A stretch of 64,000 bases of DNA from Acipenser ruthenus (GCF_902713425.1 NC_081246.1:4767652-4831651), one strand, 5' to 3'; numbered from the stretch's first letter, positions 1 to 11,761 are shown. Translations and numbers: made by a program. Notes: generated by a model from the sequence alone, not told the origin.

Positions 1-1
1 C

Positions 2-400
2 CAGGCTGTGGAGGTGTCCCGGGATTATCCCGGCTGGGGTTTGGGAATGCTGGCTGGTCTCATCCTGCTGGCCTCTCTCCCGATCGCGGTCCTGTTTCTC
101 CGGGAGCTGCTGCGCGAGAGAGGGGACCCCGAGCAGCCAGCCTCCCTGAGGATCCCGCCCCCCGAACCACACAGCAAGAGCGTCCCGGAGCCCCACGCAG
201 CCCTGCCATTGGAGCAGAGCCGGCCGGGGGGTGGGGCCCGGCACAACGGCTTCCTCTCATTGGAGGAGGAGGAGGAGGAGGAGTACAGGCTCCTCCCACA
301 GGAAGAGGAGGGGCTTGCAGAGTACAGGCTCCTCCCACAGGAAGAGGAGGGGCTTGAGGAGGAAGGGAGCTTCCAGAGGACGGCTACTACAGGATTATAG
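2..400 (+). CDS. Last coding exon of a membrane protein, possibly SLC6-type transporter (5' partial)
   Basis: An open frame runs in from the window edge to a TAG at 398-400. It may begin at a splice acceptor (CCAG at 1-4). It encodes a hydrophobic helix, GMLAGLILLASLPIAVLFL, preceded by DYPGWGL and followed by basic RELLRERG. A hydrophilic tail follows with a seven-glutamate run and a 33-bp in-frame duplication giving EYRLLPQEEEGL twice. The YPxWxxxxG lead-in and Pro-containing helix end resemble TM12 of SLC6 sodium/chloride-coupled neurotransmitter transporters, and the rest would then be the cytosolic C-terminus. That family call is inference from a short segment; any last-helix membrane protein could fit. 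The frame is GC-rich and unlike the repeats after it, which supports real coding. Confidence 0.5.
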   Translation, partial: QAVEVSRDYPGWGLGMLAGLILLASLPIAVLFLRELLRERGDPEQPASLRIPPPEPHSKSVPEPHAALPLEQSRPGGGARHNGFLSLEEEEEEEYRLLPQEEEGLAEYRLLPQEEEGLEEEGSFQRTATTGL

Positions 401-1150
401 ACACACACAGAGAGGACAAAAAATGGAATTGTGTTTGTTTGCCAGTGATATATATTTATATATATATATATATTTTGTATTTATAAATCTCCTTGACGCT
501 GAAAGAACTACAAACATGGAGCCTGGAGGCTTGGGTTTTCTATCCGTGCCGCCATCTTGATTGTAGTTTTTATTACAGCTGTTGTGTTGGGTTGGGTTCC
601 TAGCCAGCTGGACATTCGAACTGTGAGAACTACAAACATGGTGGTCAAATATTTAAGGGCTTCTGTTAGTGCCGCCATGTTTGTAGTTTCTTGCTGCACT
701 GGACTGTGGTTTAGCTCAACAGGACTACAAACATGGCTTCCATCTGCTGTGCTTTACAACCATCTTGACTGTAGTTTATTATTAGATTACTGAACTCCGC
801 CCTCTAGTGGATTGGAGTTTAAGCCGCTAGTTCAGGTTTATAGAATGCTACTAAAACTCAATACTAACAAAAACTACAGCCAAGATGGCGGCGTACATAG
901 AAGCAGTGGCATTTGTGCGCCATATTTGTAGTTTTTTTATTTTCCCAGCCCAATAAATCAGGCCAGTAAATCTCCTTAATGAATAAAAACTACATTCAAG
1001 ATGGCAGAGTCCTCAGGGGCCCAGGCAGTTGGATGCCATGTTTGTAGTTCTTTTTTGTACCGCTCCTGAAAAGCAGGTTTGGGACTGGGAGCTGCATCAG
1101 TTAAAGGGGATTTGTGTTCTGTCTCTTAAAGGGAAGTATTTGTCAATGTT
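401..1150 (+). other. Probable 3' UTR with ten ACTACA/CATGG hairpin arms
   Basis: This follows the stop at 400. Ten short arms alternate in orientation: AACTACAAACATGG-like at about 506, 628, 721, 870 and 984, and the reverse-complement CCATNTTTGTAGTT-like form at about 548, 671, 759, 917 and 1032. Each neighbouring pair would fold into a stem with a short loop. Two arms contain the YY1-type core GCCGCCATCTTG (548-559) and its reverse complement CAAGATGGCGGC (882-893). A polyadenylation signal AATAAA lies at 952-957. No coding potential was seen. Confidence 0.6.
797..810 (-). promoter_or_regulatory. Consensus CTCF-type motif
   Basis: The reverse complement reads CCACTAGAGGGCGG, an exact fit to the CTCF core CCASYAGRKGGCRS. 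It lies downstream of the first gene and before the satellite block. Occupancy is unknown. Confidence 0.4.
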
Positions 1151-1282
1151 AAATTGAACCAGTGTAGTGCTTTTTGGTTGGTACATTTTAGCTACTGGTG
1201 CCAAAACCCTTGATTTACAATCAATGTTAATCAATGAAATGTGTGTCAGTGGTTTCTGGAAGTGCCTTCGAGTCTATAATGA

Positions 1283-2230
1283 GTGAAACGTTTTAATGCC
1301 TTCGTCATCCAGAACTTCACTGGATCAGAAACTCCAAACCAGAAGAGACTGAGAGAGAAAGTCAAGTTAGCAGAGAAACGTTTTAATGCCTTCATCATCC
1401 AGAACTTCACTGGATCAGAAACTCCAAACCAGAAGAGACTGAGAGAGAAAGTCAAGTTAGCAGAGAAACGTTTTAATGCCTTCGTCATCCAGAACTTCAC
1501 TGGATCAGAACCTCCAAACCAGAAGAGACTGAGAGAGAAAGTCAAGTTAGCAGAGAAACGTTTTAATGCCTTCGTCATCCAGAACTTCACTGGATCAGAA
1601 ACTCCAAACCAGAAGAGACTGAGAGAGAAAGTCAAGTTAGCAGAGAAACGTTTTAATGCCTTCGTCATCCAGAACTTCACTGGATCAGAACCTCCAAACC
1701 AGAAGAGACTGAGAGAGAAAGTCAAGTTAGCAGAGAAACGTTTTAATGCCTTCGTCATCCAGAACTTCACTGGATCAGAAACTCCAAACCAGAAGAGACT
1801 GAGAGAGAAAGTCAAGTTAGCAGAGAAACGTTTTAATGCCTTCGTCATCCAGAACTACACTGGATCAGAACCTCCAAACCAGAAGAGACTGAGAGAGAAA
1901 GTCAAGTTAGCAGAGAAACGTTTTAATGCCTTCGTCATCCAGAACTTCACTGGATCAGAACCTCCAAACCAGAAGAGACTGAGAGAGAAAGTCAAGTTAG
2001 CAGAGAAACGTTTTAATGCCTTCGTCATCCAGAACTTCACTGGATCAGAACCTCCAAACCAGAAGAGACTGAGAGAGAAAGTCAAGTTAGCAGAGAAACG
2101 TTTTAATGCCTTCGTCATCCAGAACTTCACTGGATCAGAAACTCCAAACCAGAAGAGACCGAGAGAGAAAGTCAAGTTAGCAGAGAAACGTTTTAATGCC
2201 TTCGTCATCCAGAACTTCCCTGGATTATAA
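1283..2230. repeat. 90-bp minisatellite, about 10.5 copies
   Basis: Head-to-tail units begin CGTTTTAATGCCTTCGTCAT and end GTTAGCAGAGAAA. They are nearly identical, differing mainly by A/C at one site (GAAACTCC versus GAACCTCC), in a partly alternating order. The period is a multiple of three, so long open frames appear on both strands. The plus frame has no ATG at its start and the minus frame is equally open, so it is scored as a repeat, not a gene. Confidence 0.95.
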
Positions 2231-2957
2231 ATATGAACGATGGATTCTATGATCAATCAATGAAAAGAGTGCTTCTTATTTATAAACCCTTCTTACCATT
2301 TTACAGTAATTCTGAGTGCTTAATAATAATAATAATAATATTAATAATAATACTATGAGAACGATTGGAGCTTGCTCCCTGGCTTAAGGGACCCTGGTTT
2401 AACTGCCCTGCAGGGTTGCGTGTAATGGCCTTTGAATTAAAATGACATTACAAGACCGCAGCATAAAGAACTACAGCTCCCAGCATGCCTCGCCATGGCC
2501 GCGGGTGCAGAGGCATGCTGGGAGCTGTAGTCCTATAGCCAGGGCTGGAGCGATTCACAATACAATAACTACAATAACTGAAGAGCAGCTCCTGAACTCG
2601 CAGTCAAAGCAACTCTTTGAGAAGCTGCAGTAAATATAGGAGAGACAACGCCATCTGGTGTCTCTTGAATTAATTGCGGGTGATGTTGAAATTCAGCAGC
2701 TGTCCCCGAGCTGAATCTCAGTGTTTGAGTCTGCGTTTCCACATTTTAATAAATAAAGTTTGATTAGGTTTTCCTCGCGATAACGATAGCGACAATTACA
2801 ATAGTAACGTTGTGTCGATTCAGTGTAGTTTTATTTTTTCAAAGATTTTGTTTTTGTGATTTTTAATAAACTCATTTTTGATTGACTTTAATCGCTGTGT
2901 TTTTTTGAGTGTTTTTTTCAGGTTAAAAATTAAAAAGTACAAATTCTACCTACTGCT
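2231..2957. other. Intergenic, no gene seen
   Basis: Mostly AT-rich unique sequence with a short AAT tract near 2320-2350. It contains the perfect inverted repeat listed separately, and a near-CTCF motif around 2650 (CACCAGATGGCG on the minus strand). No credible exon was found. Confidence 0.6.
2470..2531. repeat. Perfect 22-bp inverted repeat (foldback) with ZNF143/THAP11-like arms
   Basis: The left arm 2470-2491 begins ACTACAGCTCCCAGCATG and pairs without mismatch with 2510-2531 around an 18-nt loop. The arm start ACTACANNTCCC matches the known SBS/ZNF143-THAP11 motif. A second copy lies at 17249-17310, and both are preceded by ATAAAGA. It is probably a short foldback or MITE relic. Confidence 0.8.
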
Positions 2958-2997
2958 GTGAGTTTGTGTGTGGTGTATAGGCTTGGTGTGTCTTACA

Positions 2998-3232
2998 AGA
3001 GATCTCTCTCCTCCCTCCCTCTCTCTCCTCTCCTCTCTCCTCTCTTCTCTCTCTTTCTCCTCTCTCCTCTCCCCTCTCTCTCCTCTCCCCTCTCCTCTCG
3101 TCTTTCTTTCTCCTCTCTCCTCTCCCCTCTCCTCTCGTCTCTCTTTCTCCTCCTCTCCTCTCTTTTCTTTCCTCTCCCCCTCTCTCCTCTCCTCTTTCCT
3201 CTCTACTCTCCTCTCTCTCTCTAGTCCTGGGT
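2998..3232. repeat. CT-rich low-complexity tract (CTCTCC/CTCTC)n
   Basis: Pyrimidine-only runs of CTCCTCTCC-type units over about 230 bp. Open frames here are artefacts of composition. Confidence 0.95.
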
Positions 3233-3249
3233 ACCCTTATAGAAGGTAA

Positions 3250-5320
3250 AGCATATTAAAAACAGGGCAAACTAACCCTTATAAAAGTCCCACAGTAAAA
3301 GCACAGCACAGTGTAATAAAGCATAAAGCATAGGGAAGCATTGTAAAGCACAGAGATGTCTGGTAAAGCATAGGGAAGCATTGTAAAGCACAGAGAGGTG
3401 TGGTAAAGCATAGGGAAGCATTGTAAAGCACAGAGAGGTCTGGTAAAGCATAGGGAAGCATTGTAAAGCACAGAGAGGTCTGGTGAAGCATAGGGAAGCA
3501 TTGTAAAGCACAGAGAGGTCTGGTAAAGCATAGGGAAGCATTGTAAAGCACAGAGAGGTCTGGTAAAGCATAGGGAAGCATTGTAAAGCACAGAGAGGTC
3601 TGGTAAAGCATAGGGAAGCATTGTAAAGCACAGAGAGGTCTGGTAAAGCATAGGGAAGCATTGTAAAGCACAGAGAGGTCTGGTAAAGCATAGGGATGCA
3701 TTGTAAAGCACAGAGAGGTCTGGTAAAGCATAGGGAAGCATTGTAAAGCACAGAGAGGTCTGGTAAAGCATAGAGAAGCATTGTAAAGCACAGAGAGGTC
3801 TGGTAAAGCATAGGGAAGCATTGTAAAGCACAGAGAGGTCTGGTAAAGCACATGGAAGCATTGTAAAGCACAGAGAGGTCTGGTAAAGCACAGGGAAGCA
3901 TTGTAAAGCACAGAGAGGTCTGGTAAAGCATAGGGATGCATTGTAAAGCACAGAGAGGTCTGGTAAAGCATAGGGAAGCATTGTAAAGCACAGAGAGGTC
4001 TGGTAAAGCATAGGGAAGCATTGTAAAGCACAGAGAGGTCTGGTAAAGCACATGGAAGCATTGTAAAGCACAGAGAGGTCTGGTAAAGCATAGGGATGCA
4101 TTGTAAAGCACAGAGAGGTCTGGTAAAGCACATGGAAGCATTGTAAAGCACAGAGAGGTCTGGTAAAGCATAGGGAAGCATTGTAAAGCACAGAGAGGTC
4201 TGGTAAAGCATAGGGATGCATTGTAAAGCACAGAGAGGTCTGGTAAAGCATAGGGAAGCATTGTAAAGCACAGAGAGGTCTGGTAAAGCATAGGGAAGCA
4301 TTGTAAAGCACAGAGAGGTCTGGTAAAGCACAGGGAAGCATTGTAAAGCACAGAGAGGTCTGGTAAAGCATAGGGATGCATTGTAAAGCACAGAGAGGTC
4401 TGGTAAAGCATAGGGAAGCATTGTAAAGCACAGAGAGGTCTGGTAAAGCATAGGGAAGCATTGTAAAGCACAGAGAGGTCTGGTAAAGCATAGGGAAGCA
4501 TTGTAAAGCACAGAGAGGTCTGGTAAAGCATAGGGAAGCATTGTAAAGCACAGAGAGGTCTGGTAAAGCATAGGGAAGCATTGTAAAGCACAGAGAGGTC
4601 TGGTAAAGCACAGTGGAAGCATTGTAAAGCACAGAGAGGTCTGGTAAAGCATAGGGAAGCATTGTAAAGCACAGAGAGGTCTGGTAAAGCATAGGGAAGC
4701 ATTGTAAAGCACAGAGAGGTCTGGTAAAGCATAGGGAAGCATTGTAAAGCACAGAGAGGTCTGGTAAAGCATAGGGAAGCATTGTAAAGCACAGAGAGGT
4801 CTGGTAAAGCATAGGGAAGCATTGTAAAGCACAGAGAGGTCTGGTAAAGCATAGGGAAGCATTGTAAAGCACAGAGGGGTCTGGTAAAGCATAGGGAAGC
4901 ATTGTAAAGCACAGAGAGGTCTGGTAAAGCATAGGGAAGCATTGTAAAGCACAGAGAGGTCTGGTAAAGCATAGGGAAGCATTGTAAAGCACAGAGAGGT
5001 CTGGTAAAGCATAGGGAAGCATTGTAAAGCACAGAGAGGTCTGGTAAAGCATAGGGAAGCATTGTAAAGCACAGAGAGGTGTGGTAAAGCATAGGGAAGC
5101 ATTGTAAAGCACAGAGAGGTCTGGTAAAGCATAGGGAAGCATTGTAAAGCACAGAGAGGTCTGGTAAAGCATAGGGAAGCATTGTAAAGCACAGAGAGGT
5201 CTGGTAAAGCATAGGGAAGCATTGTAAAGCACAGAGAGGTCTGGTAAAGCATAGGGAAGCATTGTAAAGCAGAGAGAGGGATATTAAAAACAGGGTAAAC
5301 TAAGCTCAGCACAGTGTAAT
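3250..5320. repeat. 40-bp satellite, about 49 copies, flanked by direct repeats
   Basis: The unit is TGGTAAAGCATAGGGAAGCA followed by TTGTAAAGCACAGAGAGGTC. The two 20-bp halves share GTAAAGCA, so the 40-mer looks like a dimer of an older 20-mer. Variants (ATGGAAGCA, AGGGATGCA, CAGGGAAGCA) are scattered or clustered between 3690 and 4390. One unit near 4611 has an extra base. Both ends carry the same flank: ATATTAAAAACAGGG, then AAACTAA, then CACAGTGTAATAAAGCA (3256-3325 and 5280-5327). The same unit occurs inverted at 11995-12745. Confidence 0.95.
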
Positions 5321-5478
5321 AAAGCACACACACACAGACACACACACACACCTAATACAAAATAAAAGGATAAACAATAAAACAACAGGGGGTTTGGTGA
5401 GATTTATAATAAATATTTAGAGTGATTTCAGTTGAACAGGTATTGTGAAGAGGCCGTTTTCCTGTTTGAAAGCCATGA

Positions 5479-5715
5479 ATTATTTATTTATTTAGCAGAC
5501 GCCTTTATCCAAGGCGACTTACAGAGACTAGGGTGTGTGAACTATGCATCAGCTGCAGAGTCACTTACAACTACGTCTCACCCGAAAGACGGAGCACAAG
5601 GAGGTGAAGTGACTTGCTCAGGGTCACACAATGAGTCAGTGGCTGAGGTGGGATTTGAACCGGGGACCTCCTGGTTACAAGCCCCTTTTCTTTAACCACT
5701 GGACCACACAGCCTC
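5479..5715 (-). mobile_element. tRNA-derived SINE, family A (V-SINE-like), reverse orientation
   Basis: Read on the minus strand it starts GAGGCTGTGTGGTCCAGTGG, carries a B box GGTTCAAATCC and a conserved centre GTGACCCTGAGCAAGTCACT, and ends in the L2-like tail GTAAGTCGCCTTGGATAAAG with a TTTA/AAT run. It appears nearly full length. Other copies lie at 19366, 23214 and 36166. Confidence 0.85.
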
Positions 5716-6178
5716 AATTCAGAAGATAAACCAACCGGACAGCGTACAAAGCCCGCGTCCCCCCAAATCAGAGTCCAACTTCAAACAGGACACTCGAACC
5801 GTCAACAAACAGAACTTTATTTAAATAACAGAGAGATGACGTTTTCTTTGTTAGGGGATAGGGAGAAGCGAGGGGGGGAGGGGTTTATAAACGTCACAGA
5901 GGCGGTGGCAAGGCGGCTCGCTATTGGCTGAAGCGGCGTGGTCTGCGGTTCTGATTGGACGAGCGCGGCGGTAGTCTCTCAACCGGAGGGGGCGGGGCAA
6001 AAGCACGGGTCAAATCGGGAAAGTATCCGTTTCCGGGTTGTGTCTCAAGTGTGGTTTGTTTTCATTCTCTAGGAAATCAGATTGATATTAATAATTAATA
6101 ATTAATAATTAATAGAGATCGATAAATAAGAAACAGAGCGATGGGGAAGCGGTAAGGAAAGCACACGGAGGAAGCCGG
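5716..6178 (+). promoter_or_regulatory. CCAAT-rich promoter and non-coding first exon of the multi-exon ZNF gene
   Basis: GC content rises sharply from about 5860. Two inverted CCAAT boxes lie at CTATTGGCTG (about 5920) and CTGATTGGAC (about 5950), with GC-box-like GGGGGCGGGGC near 5990. A clean splice donor CCG|GTGAGT follows near 6178. It is the only promoter-like block upstream of the coding exons at 11762-15089, so a 5.5-kb first intron filled with satellites is inferred. The exact transcription start cannot be fixed. Confidence 0.5.
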
Positions 6179-6304
6179 TGAGTCAGGGACTCGGGGTTTG
6201 TTTTGCGATCCGTTTCAGTCTCTTTCTGGTTTATGAAACGCCGCGATGTCTGAAGGACGGCGCGTCCACATCGTGCGCTTCAACTGAAGTTAGTTTTACC
6301 GAAT

Positions 6305-6481
6305 AATCGGGTGGTTTTATTTCGTGTGTGTGTGTATCTGCTTGCTTGCATGTGCGCATGCGTGGCAGGCATCGAAAACGACTCCGAATTCAACTCAAAC
6401 TCTGTGTGTGTGTGTGTGTGTGTGTGTCTCAGTGTGTGTGTGTCTCAGTGTGTGTGTGTGTCTCAGTGTGTGTGTGTGTCT

Positions 6482-6528
<47 letters not shown>

Positions 6529-6603
6529 TCAGTGTGTGAGTGTGTGTCTCAGTGTGTGTGTGTGTCTCAGTGTGTGTGTGTGTCTCAGTGTGTGTGTGTG
6601 TCT

Positions 6604-6636
<33 letters not shown>

Positions 6637-7019
6637 TCAGTGTGTGAGTGTGTGTCTCAGTGTGTGTGTGTGTCTCAGTGTGTGAGTGTGTGTCTCAGTG
6701 TGTGTGTGTCTCAGTGTGTGAGTGTGTGTCTCAGTGTGTGTGTGTGTCTCAGTGTGTGTCTCAGTGTGTGTGTCTCAGTGTGTGTGTGTGTCTCAGTGTG
6801 TGTGTGTGTCTCAGTGTGTGTGTGTGTGTCTCAGTGTGTGTGTGTGTGTCTCAGTGTGTGTGTGTCTCAGTGTGTGTGTGTGTCTCAGTGTGTGTGTGTG
6901 TGTGTCTCAGTGTGTGTGTGTCTCAGTGTGTGTGTGTGTCTCAGTGTGTGTGTGTGTGTCTCAGTGTGTGTGTGTGTGTCTCAGTGTGTGTGTGTGTGTC
7001 TCAGTGTGTGTGTGTGTCT

Positions 7020-7052
<33 letters not shown>

Positions 7053-8291
7053 TCAGTGTGTGAGTGTGTGTCTCAGTGTGTGTGTGTGTCTCAGTGTGTG
7101 AGTGTGTGTCTCAGTGTGTGTGTGTGTCTCAGTGTGTGAGTGTGTGTCTCAGTGTGTGTGTGTGTCTCAGTGTGTGAGTGTGTGTCTCAGTGTGTGTGTC
7201 TCAGTGTGTGTGTGTGTCTCAGTGTGTGTGTGTGTCTCAGTGTGTGTGTGTGTGTCTCAGTGTGTGTGTGTGTGTCTCAGTGTGTGTGTGTGTCTCAGTG
7301 TGTGAGTGTGTGTCTCAGTGTGTGTGTGTGTCTCAGTGTGTGAGTGTGTGTCTCAGTGTGTGTGTGTGTCTCAGTGTGTGAGTGTGTGTCTCAGTGTGTG
7401 TGTGTGTGTCTCAGTGTGTGTGTCTCAGTGTGTGTGTGTGTCTCAGTGTGTGTGTGTGTGTCTCAGTGTGTGTGTCTCAGTGTGTGTGTGTGTCTCAGTG
7501 TGTGTGTGTGTGTCTCAGTGTGTGTGTGTGTGTCTCAGTGTGTGTGTGTGTGTCTCAGTGTGTGTGTCTCAGTGTGTGTGTGTGTCTCAGTGTGTGTGTG
7601 TGTGTCTCAGTGTGTGTGTCTCAGTGTGTGTGTGTGTGTCTCAGTGTGTGTGTCTCAGTGTGTGTGTGTGTGTCTCAGTGTGTGTGTGTGTGTCTCAGTG
7701 TGTGTGTCTCAGTGTGTGTGTGTGTCTCAGTGTGTGTGTGTGTGTCTCAGTGTGTGTGTCTGTCTCAGTGTGTGAGTGTGTGTCTCAGTGTGTGTGTGTC
7801 TCAGTGTGTGAGTGTGTGTCTCAGTGTGTGTGTGTCTCAGTGTGTGTGTCTGTCTCAGTGTGTGAGTGTGTGTCTCAGTGTGTGTGTCTGTCTCAGTGTG
7901 TGAGTGTGTGTCTCAGTGTGTGTGTGTCTCAGTGTGTGTGTCTGTCTCAGTGTGTGAGTGTGTGTCTCAGTGTGTGAGTGTGTGTCTCAGTGTGTGTGTG
8001 TGTCTCAGTGTGTGTGTGTGTGTGTGTGTCTCAGTGTGTGTGTGTGTCTCAGTGTGTGTGTCTGTCTCAGTGTGTGAGTGTGTGTCTCAGTGTGTGTGTG
8101 TCTCAGTGTGTGTGTCTGTCTCAGTGTGTGAGTGTGTGTCTCAGTGTGTGTGTCTGTCTCAGTGTGTGAGTGTGTGTCTCAGTGTGTGAGTGTGTGTCTC
8201 AGTGTGTGTGTGTCTCAGTGTGTGTGTCTGTCTCAGTGTGTGAGTGTGTGTCTCAGTGTGTGAGTGTGTGTCTCAGTGTGTGTGTGTGTCT

Positions 8292-8324
<33 letters not shown>

Positions 8325-9830
8325 TCAGTGTGTGTGTGTGTGTCTCAGTGTGTGTGTCTGTCTCAGTGTGTGAGTGTGTGTCTCAGTGTGTGTGTGTCTC
8401 AGTGTGTGTGTCTGTCTCAGTGTGTGAGTGTGTGTCTCAGTGTGTGTGTGTGTCTCAGTGTGTGTGTGTGTGTCTCAGTGTGTGAGTGTGTGTCTCAGTG
8501 TGTGTGTGTGTCTCAGTGTGTGAGTGTGTGTCTCAGTGTGTGAGTGTGTGTCTCAGTGTGTGAGTGTGTGTCTCAGTGTGTGTGTGTCTCAGTGTGTGAG
8601 TGTGTGTCTCAGTGTGTGTGTGTGTCTCAGTGTGTGTGTGTGTGTGTGTCTCAGTGTGTGTGTGTGTCTCAGTGTGTGAGTGTGTGTCTCAGTGTGTCTG
8701 TCTCAGTGTGTGTGTGTGTGTGTGTGTGTGTCTCAGTGTGTGTGTGTGTGTCTCAGTGTGTGAGTGTGTGTCTCAGTGTGTGTGTGTGTCTCAGTGTGTG
8801 AGTGTGTGTCTCAGTGTGTGTGTGTGTCTCAGTGTGTGAGTGTGTGTCTCAGTGTGTGTGTGTGTCTCAGTGTGTGAGTGTGTGTCTCAGTGTGTGTGTG
8901 TGTCTCAGTGTGTGAGTGTGTGTCTCAGTGTGTGTGTGTGTGTCTCAGTGTGTGTGTGTGTGTGTGTGTCTCAGTGTGTGAGTGTGTGTCTCAGTGTGTC
9001 TGTCTCAGTGTGTGTGTGTGTGTGTGTGTGTCTCAGTGTGTGTGTGTGTGTCTCAGTGTGTGAGTGTGTGTCTCAGTGTGTGTGTGTGTCTCAGTGTGTG
9101 AGTGTGTGTCTCAGTGTGTGTGTGTGTGTGTGTGTGTCTCAGTGTGTGTGTGTCTCAGTGTGTGAGTGTGTGTCTCAGTGTGTGTGTGTGTGTGTGTGTG
9201 TCTCAGTGTGTGTGTGTGTCTCAGTGTGTGAGTGTGTGTCTCAGTGTGTGTGTGTGTGTCTCAGTGTGTGAGTGTGTGTCTCAGTGTGTGTGTGTGTGTG
9301 TGTGTGTCTCAGTGTGTGAGTGTGTGTCTCAGTGTGTGTGTGTGTGTCTCAGTGTGTGAGTGTGTGTCTCAGTGTGTGTGTGTGTGTCTCAGTGTGTGAG
9401 TGTGTGTCTCAGTGTGTGTGTGTGTCTCAGTGTGTGAGTGTGTGTCTCAGTGTGTGTGTGTGTCTCAGTGTGTGAGTGTGTGTCTCAGTGTGTGTGTGTG
9501 TCTCAGTGTGTGTGTGTGTCTCAGTGTGTGTGTGTCTCAGTGTGTGAGTGTGTGTCTCAGTGTGTGAGTGTGTGTCTCAGTGTGTGAGTGTGTGTCTCAG
9601 TGTGTGTGTGTGTGTCTCAGTGTGTGAGTGTGTGTCTCAGTGTGTGAGTGAGTCTCAGTGTGTGTGTGTGTGTGCGTGTGTGTGCGTGTGTGTCTCTCAG
9701 GGTGTGTGTGTGTGTGTGTGCGCGTGTGTCTCTGTGTGTGTGCGCGTGTGTCTCTGTGTGTGTGTGCGTGTGTCTCAGTGTGTGTGTGTGTGCGTGTGTG
9801 TCTCAGAGTCTCGCTGTGTGTGTGTGTGGG
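6305..9830. repeat. 3.5-kb (TG)n/TCTCA compound repeat
   Basis: Runs of (TG)4-19 are separated by TCTCAG, with a frequent longer unit TGTGTGAGTGTGTGTCTCAG. Higher-order blocks recur, for example the TGTGTCTGTCTCAG variants between about 7750 and 8420. The 3' end grades into CGTG-containing units (9670-9830) and then into the 106-bp repeat, which itself contains TG runs and TCTCAGAG. Long TG tracts can adopt Z-DNA. All open frames here are compositional. Confidence 0.95.
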
Positions 9831-11758
9831 GGCGTGTCTCTCTCTCGTGATGTCATGTGTCAGTCATGTTCACTCCTCTATGAAGCTCTCCTCTCCTGTG
9901 TTGTGTCTCAGAGTCTCGCTGGCTGTGTGTGTGTGTGGGGGCGTGTCTCTCTCGTGATGTCATGTGTCAGTCATGTTCACTCCTCTATGAAGCTCTCCTC
10001 TCCTGTGTTGTGTCTCAGAGTCTCGCTGGCTGTGTGTGTGGGGGCGTGTCTCTCTCGTGATGTCATGTGTCAGTCATGTTCACTCCTCTATGAAGCTCTC
10101 CTCTCCTGTGTTGTGTCTCAGAGTCTCGCTGGCTGTGTGTGTGTGGGGGGGCGTGGCTCTCTCTCGTGATGTCATGTGTCAGTCATGTTCACTCCTCTAT
10201 GAAGCTCTCCTCTCCTGTGTTGTGTCTCAGAGTCTCGCTGGCTGTGTGTGTGGGGGCGTGTCTCTCTCGTGATGTCATGTGTCAGTCATGTTCACTCCTC
10301 TATGAAGCTCTCCTCTCCTGTGTTGTGTCTCAGAGTCTCGCTGGCTGTGTGTGTGTGGGGGCGTGTCTCTCTCTCGTGATGTCATGTGTCAGTCATGTTC
10401 ACTCCTCTATGAAGCTCTCCTCTCCTGTGTTGTGTCTCAGAGTCTCGCTGGCTGTGTGTGTGTGGGGGCGTGTCTCTCTCGTGATGTCATGTGTCAGTCA
10501 TGTTCACTCCTCTATGAAGCTCTCCTCTCCTGTGTTGTGTCTCAGAGTCTCGCTGGCTGTGTGTGTGTGGGGGCGTGTCTCTCTCTCGTGATGTCATGTG
10601 TCAGTCATGTTCACTCCTCTATGAAGCTCTCCTCTCCTGTGTTGTGTCTCAGAGTCTCGCTGGCTGTGTGTGTGGGGGGCGTGTCTCTCTCGTGATGTCA
10701 TGTGTCAGTCATGTTCACTCCTCTATGAAGCTCTCCTCTCCTGTGTTGTGTCTCAGAGTCTCGCTGGCTGTGTGTGTGTGTGGGGGCGTGTCTCTCTCGT
10801 GATGTCATGTGTCAGTCATGTTCACTCCTCTATGAAGCTCTCCTCTCCTGTGTTGTGTCTCAGAGTCTCGCTGGCTGTGTGTGTGGGGGGGGCGTGTCTC
10901 TCTCTCGTGATGTCATGTGTCAGTCATGTTCACTCCTCTATGAAGCTCTCCTCTCCTGTGTTGTGTCTCAGAGTCTCGCTGGCTGTGTGTGTGGGGGGCG
11001 TGTCTCTCTCGTGATGTCATGTGTCAGTCATGTTCACTCCTCTATGAAGCTCTCCTCTCCTGTGTTGTGTCTCAGAGTCTCGCTGGCTGTGTGTGTGTGT
11101 GTGGGGGCGTGTCTCTCTCGTGATGTCATGTGTCAGTCATGTTCACTCCTCTATGAAGCTCTCCTCTCCTGTGTTGTGTCTCAGAGTCTCGCTGGCTGTG
11201 TGTGTTTGGGGGCGTGTCTCTCTCTCGTGATGTCATGTGTCAGTCATGTTCACTCCTCTATGAAGCTCTCCTCTCCTGTGTTGTGTCTCAGAGTCTCGCT
11301 GGCTGTGTGTGTTTGGGGGCGTGTCTCTCTCTCGTGATGTCATGTGTCAGTCATGTTCACTCCTCTATGAAGCTCTCCTCTCCTGTGTTGTGTCTCAGAG
11401 TCTCGCTGGCTGTGTGTGTTTGGGGGCGTGTCTCTCTCGTGATGTCATGTGTCAGTCATGTTCACTCCTCTATGAAGCTCTCCTCTCCTGTGTTGTGTCT
11501 CAGAGTCTCGCTGGCTGTGTGTGTGTGGGGGGGCGTGTCTCTCTCGTGATGTCATGTGTCAGTCATGTTCACTCCTCTATGAAGCTCTCCTCTCCTGTGT
11601 TGTGTCTCAGAGTCTCGCTGGCTGTGTGTGTGTGGGGGCGTGTCTCTCTCGTGATGTCATGTGTCAGTCATGTTCACTCCTCTATGAAGCTCTCCTCTCC
11701 TGTGTTGTGTCTCAGAGTCTCGCTGGCTGTGTGTGTGTGGGGGGCGTGGCTCTCTCTC
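9830..11758. repeat. About 106-bp tandem repeat, about 18 copies, ending at a coding exon
   Basis: Each unit contains GTGATGTCATGTGTCAGTCA, ACTCCTCTATGAAGCTCTCC, a polypyrimidine tract ending TGTGTTGTGTCTCAG, GAGTCTCGCTGGCTG and a TG/poly-G run. The length of the poly-G run (GGGG to GGGGGGG) is the main variation. TGATGTCA resembles a CRE/ATF variant, and the polypyrimidine-CAG is a plausible splice acceptor in every unit. The last unit merges at 11759-11770 into the exon carrying the likely start codon (GTGATGTCGTGC). Confidence 0.92.
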
Positions 11759-11761
11759 GTG

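Noticed and set aside
1283-2230. 315-codon frame of 30-residue repeats KRFNAFVIQNFTGSE
   Set aside because: No ATG at the start, the opposite strand is also open, and units are near-identical at synonymous and non-synonymous sites alike.
3256-5351. Three minus-strand open frames of 646-690 codons
   Set aside because: They are the three frames of a 40-bp satellite with no stop in its unit. Protein repeats such as [15 protein letters not shown] have no family match, and all frames are equally open.
6311-9850. Many plus-strand open frames rich in Cys, Val and Ser
   Set aside because: They are translations of the TG/TCTCA repeat.
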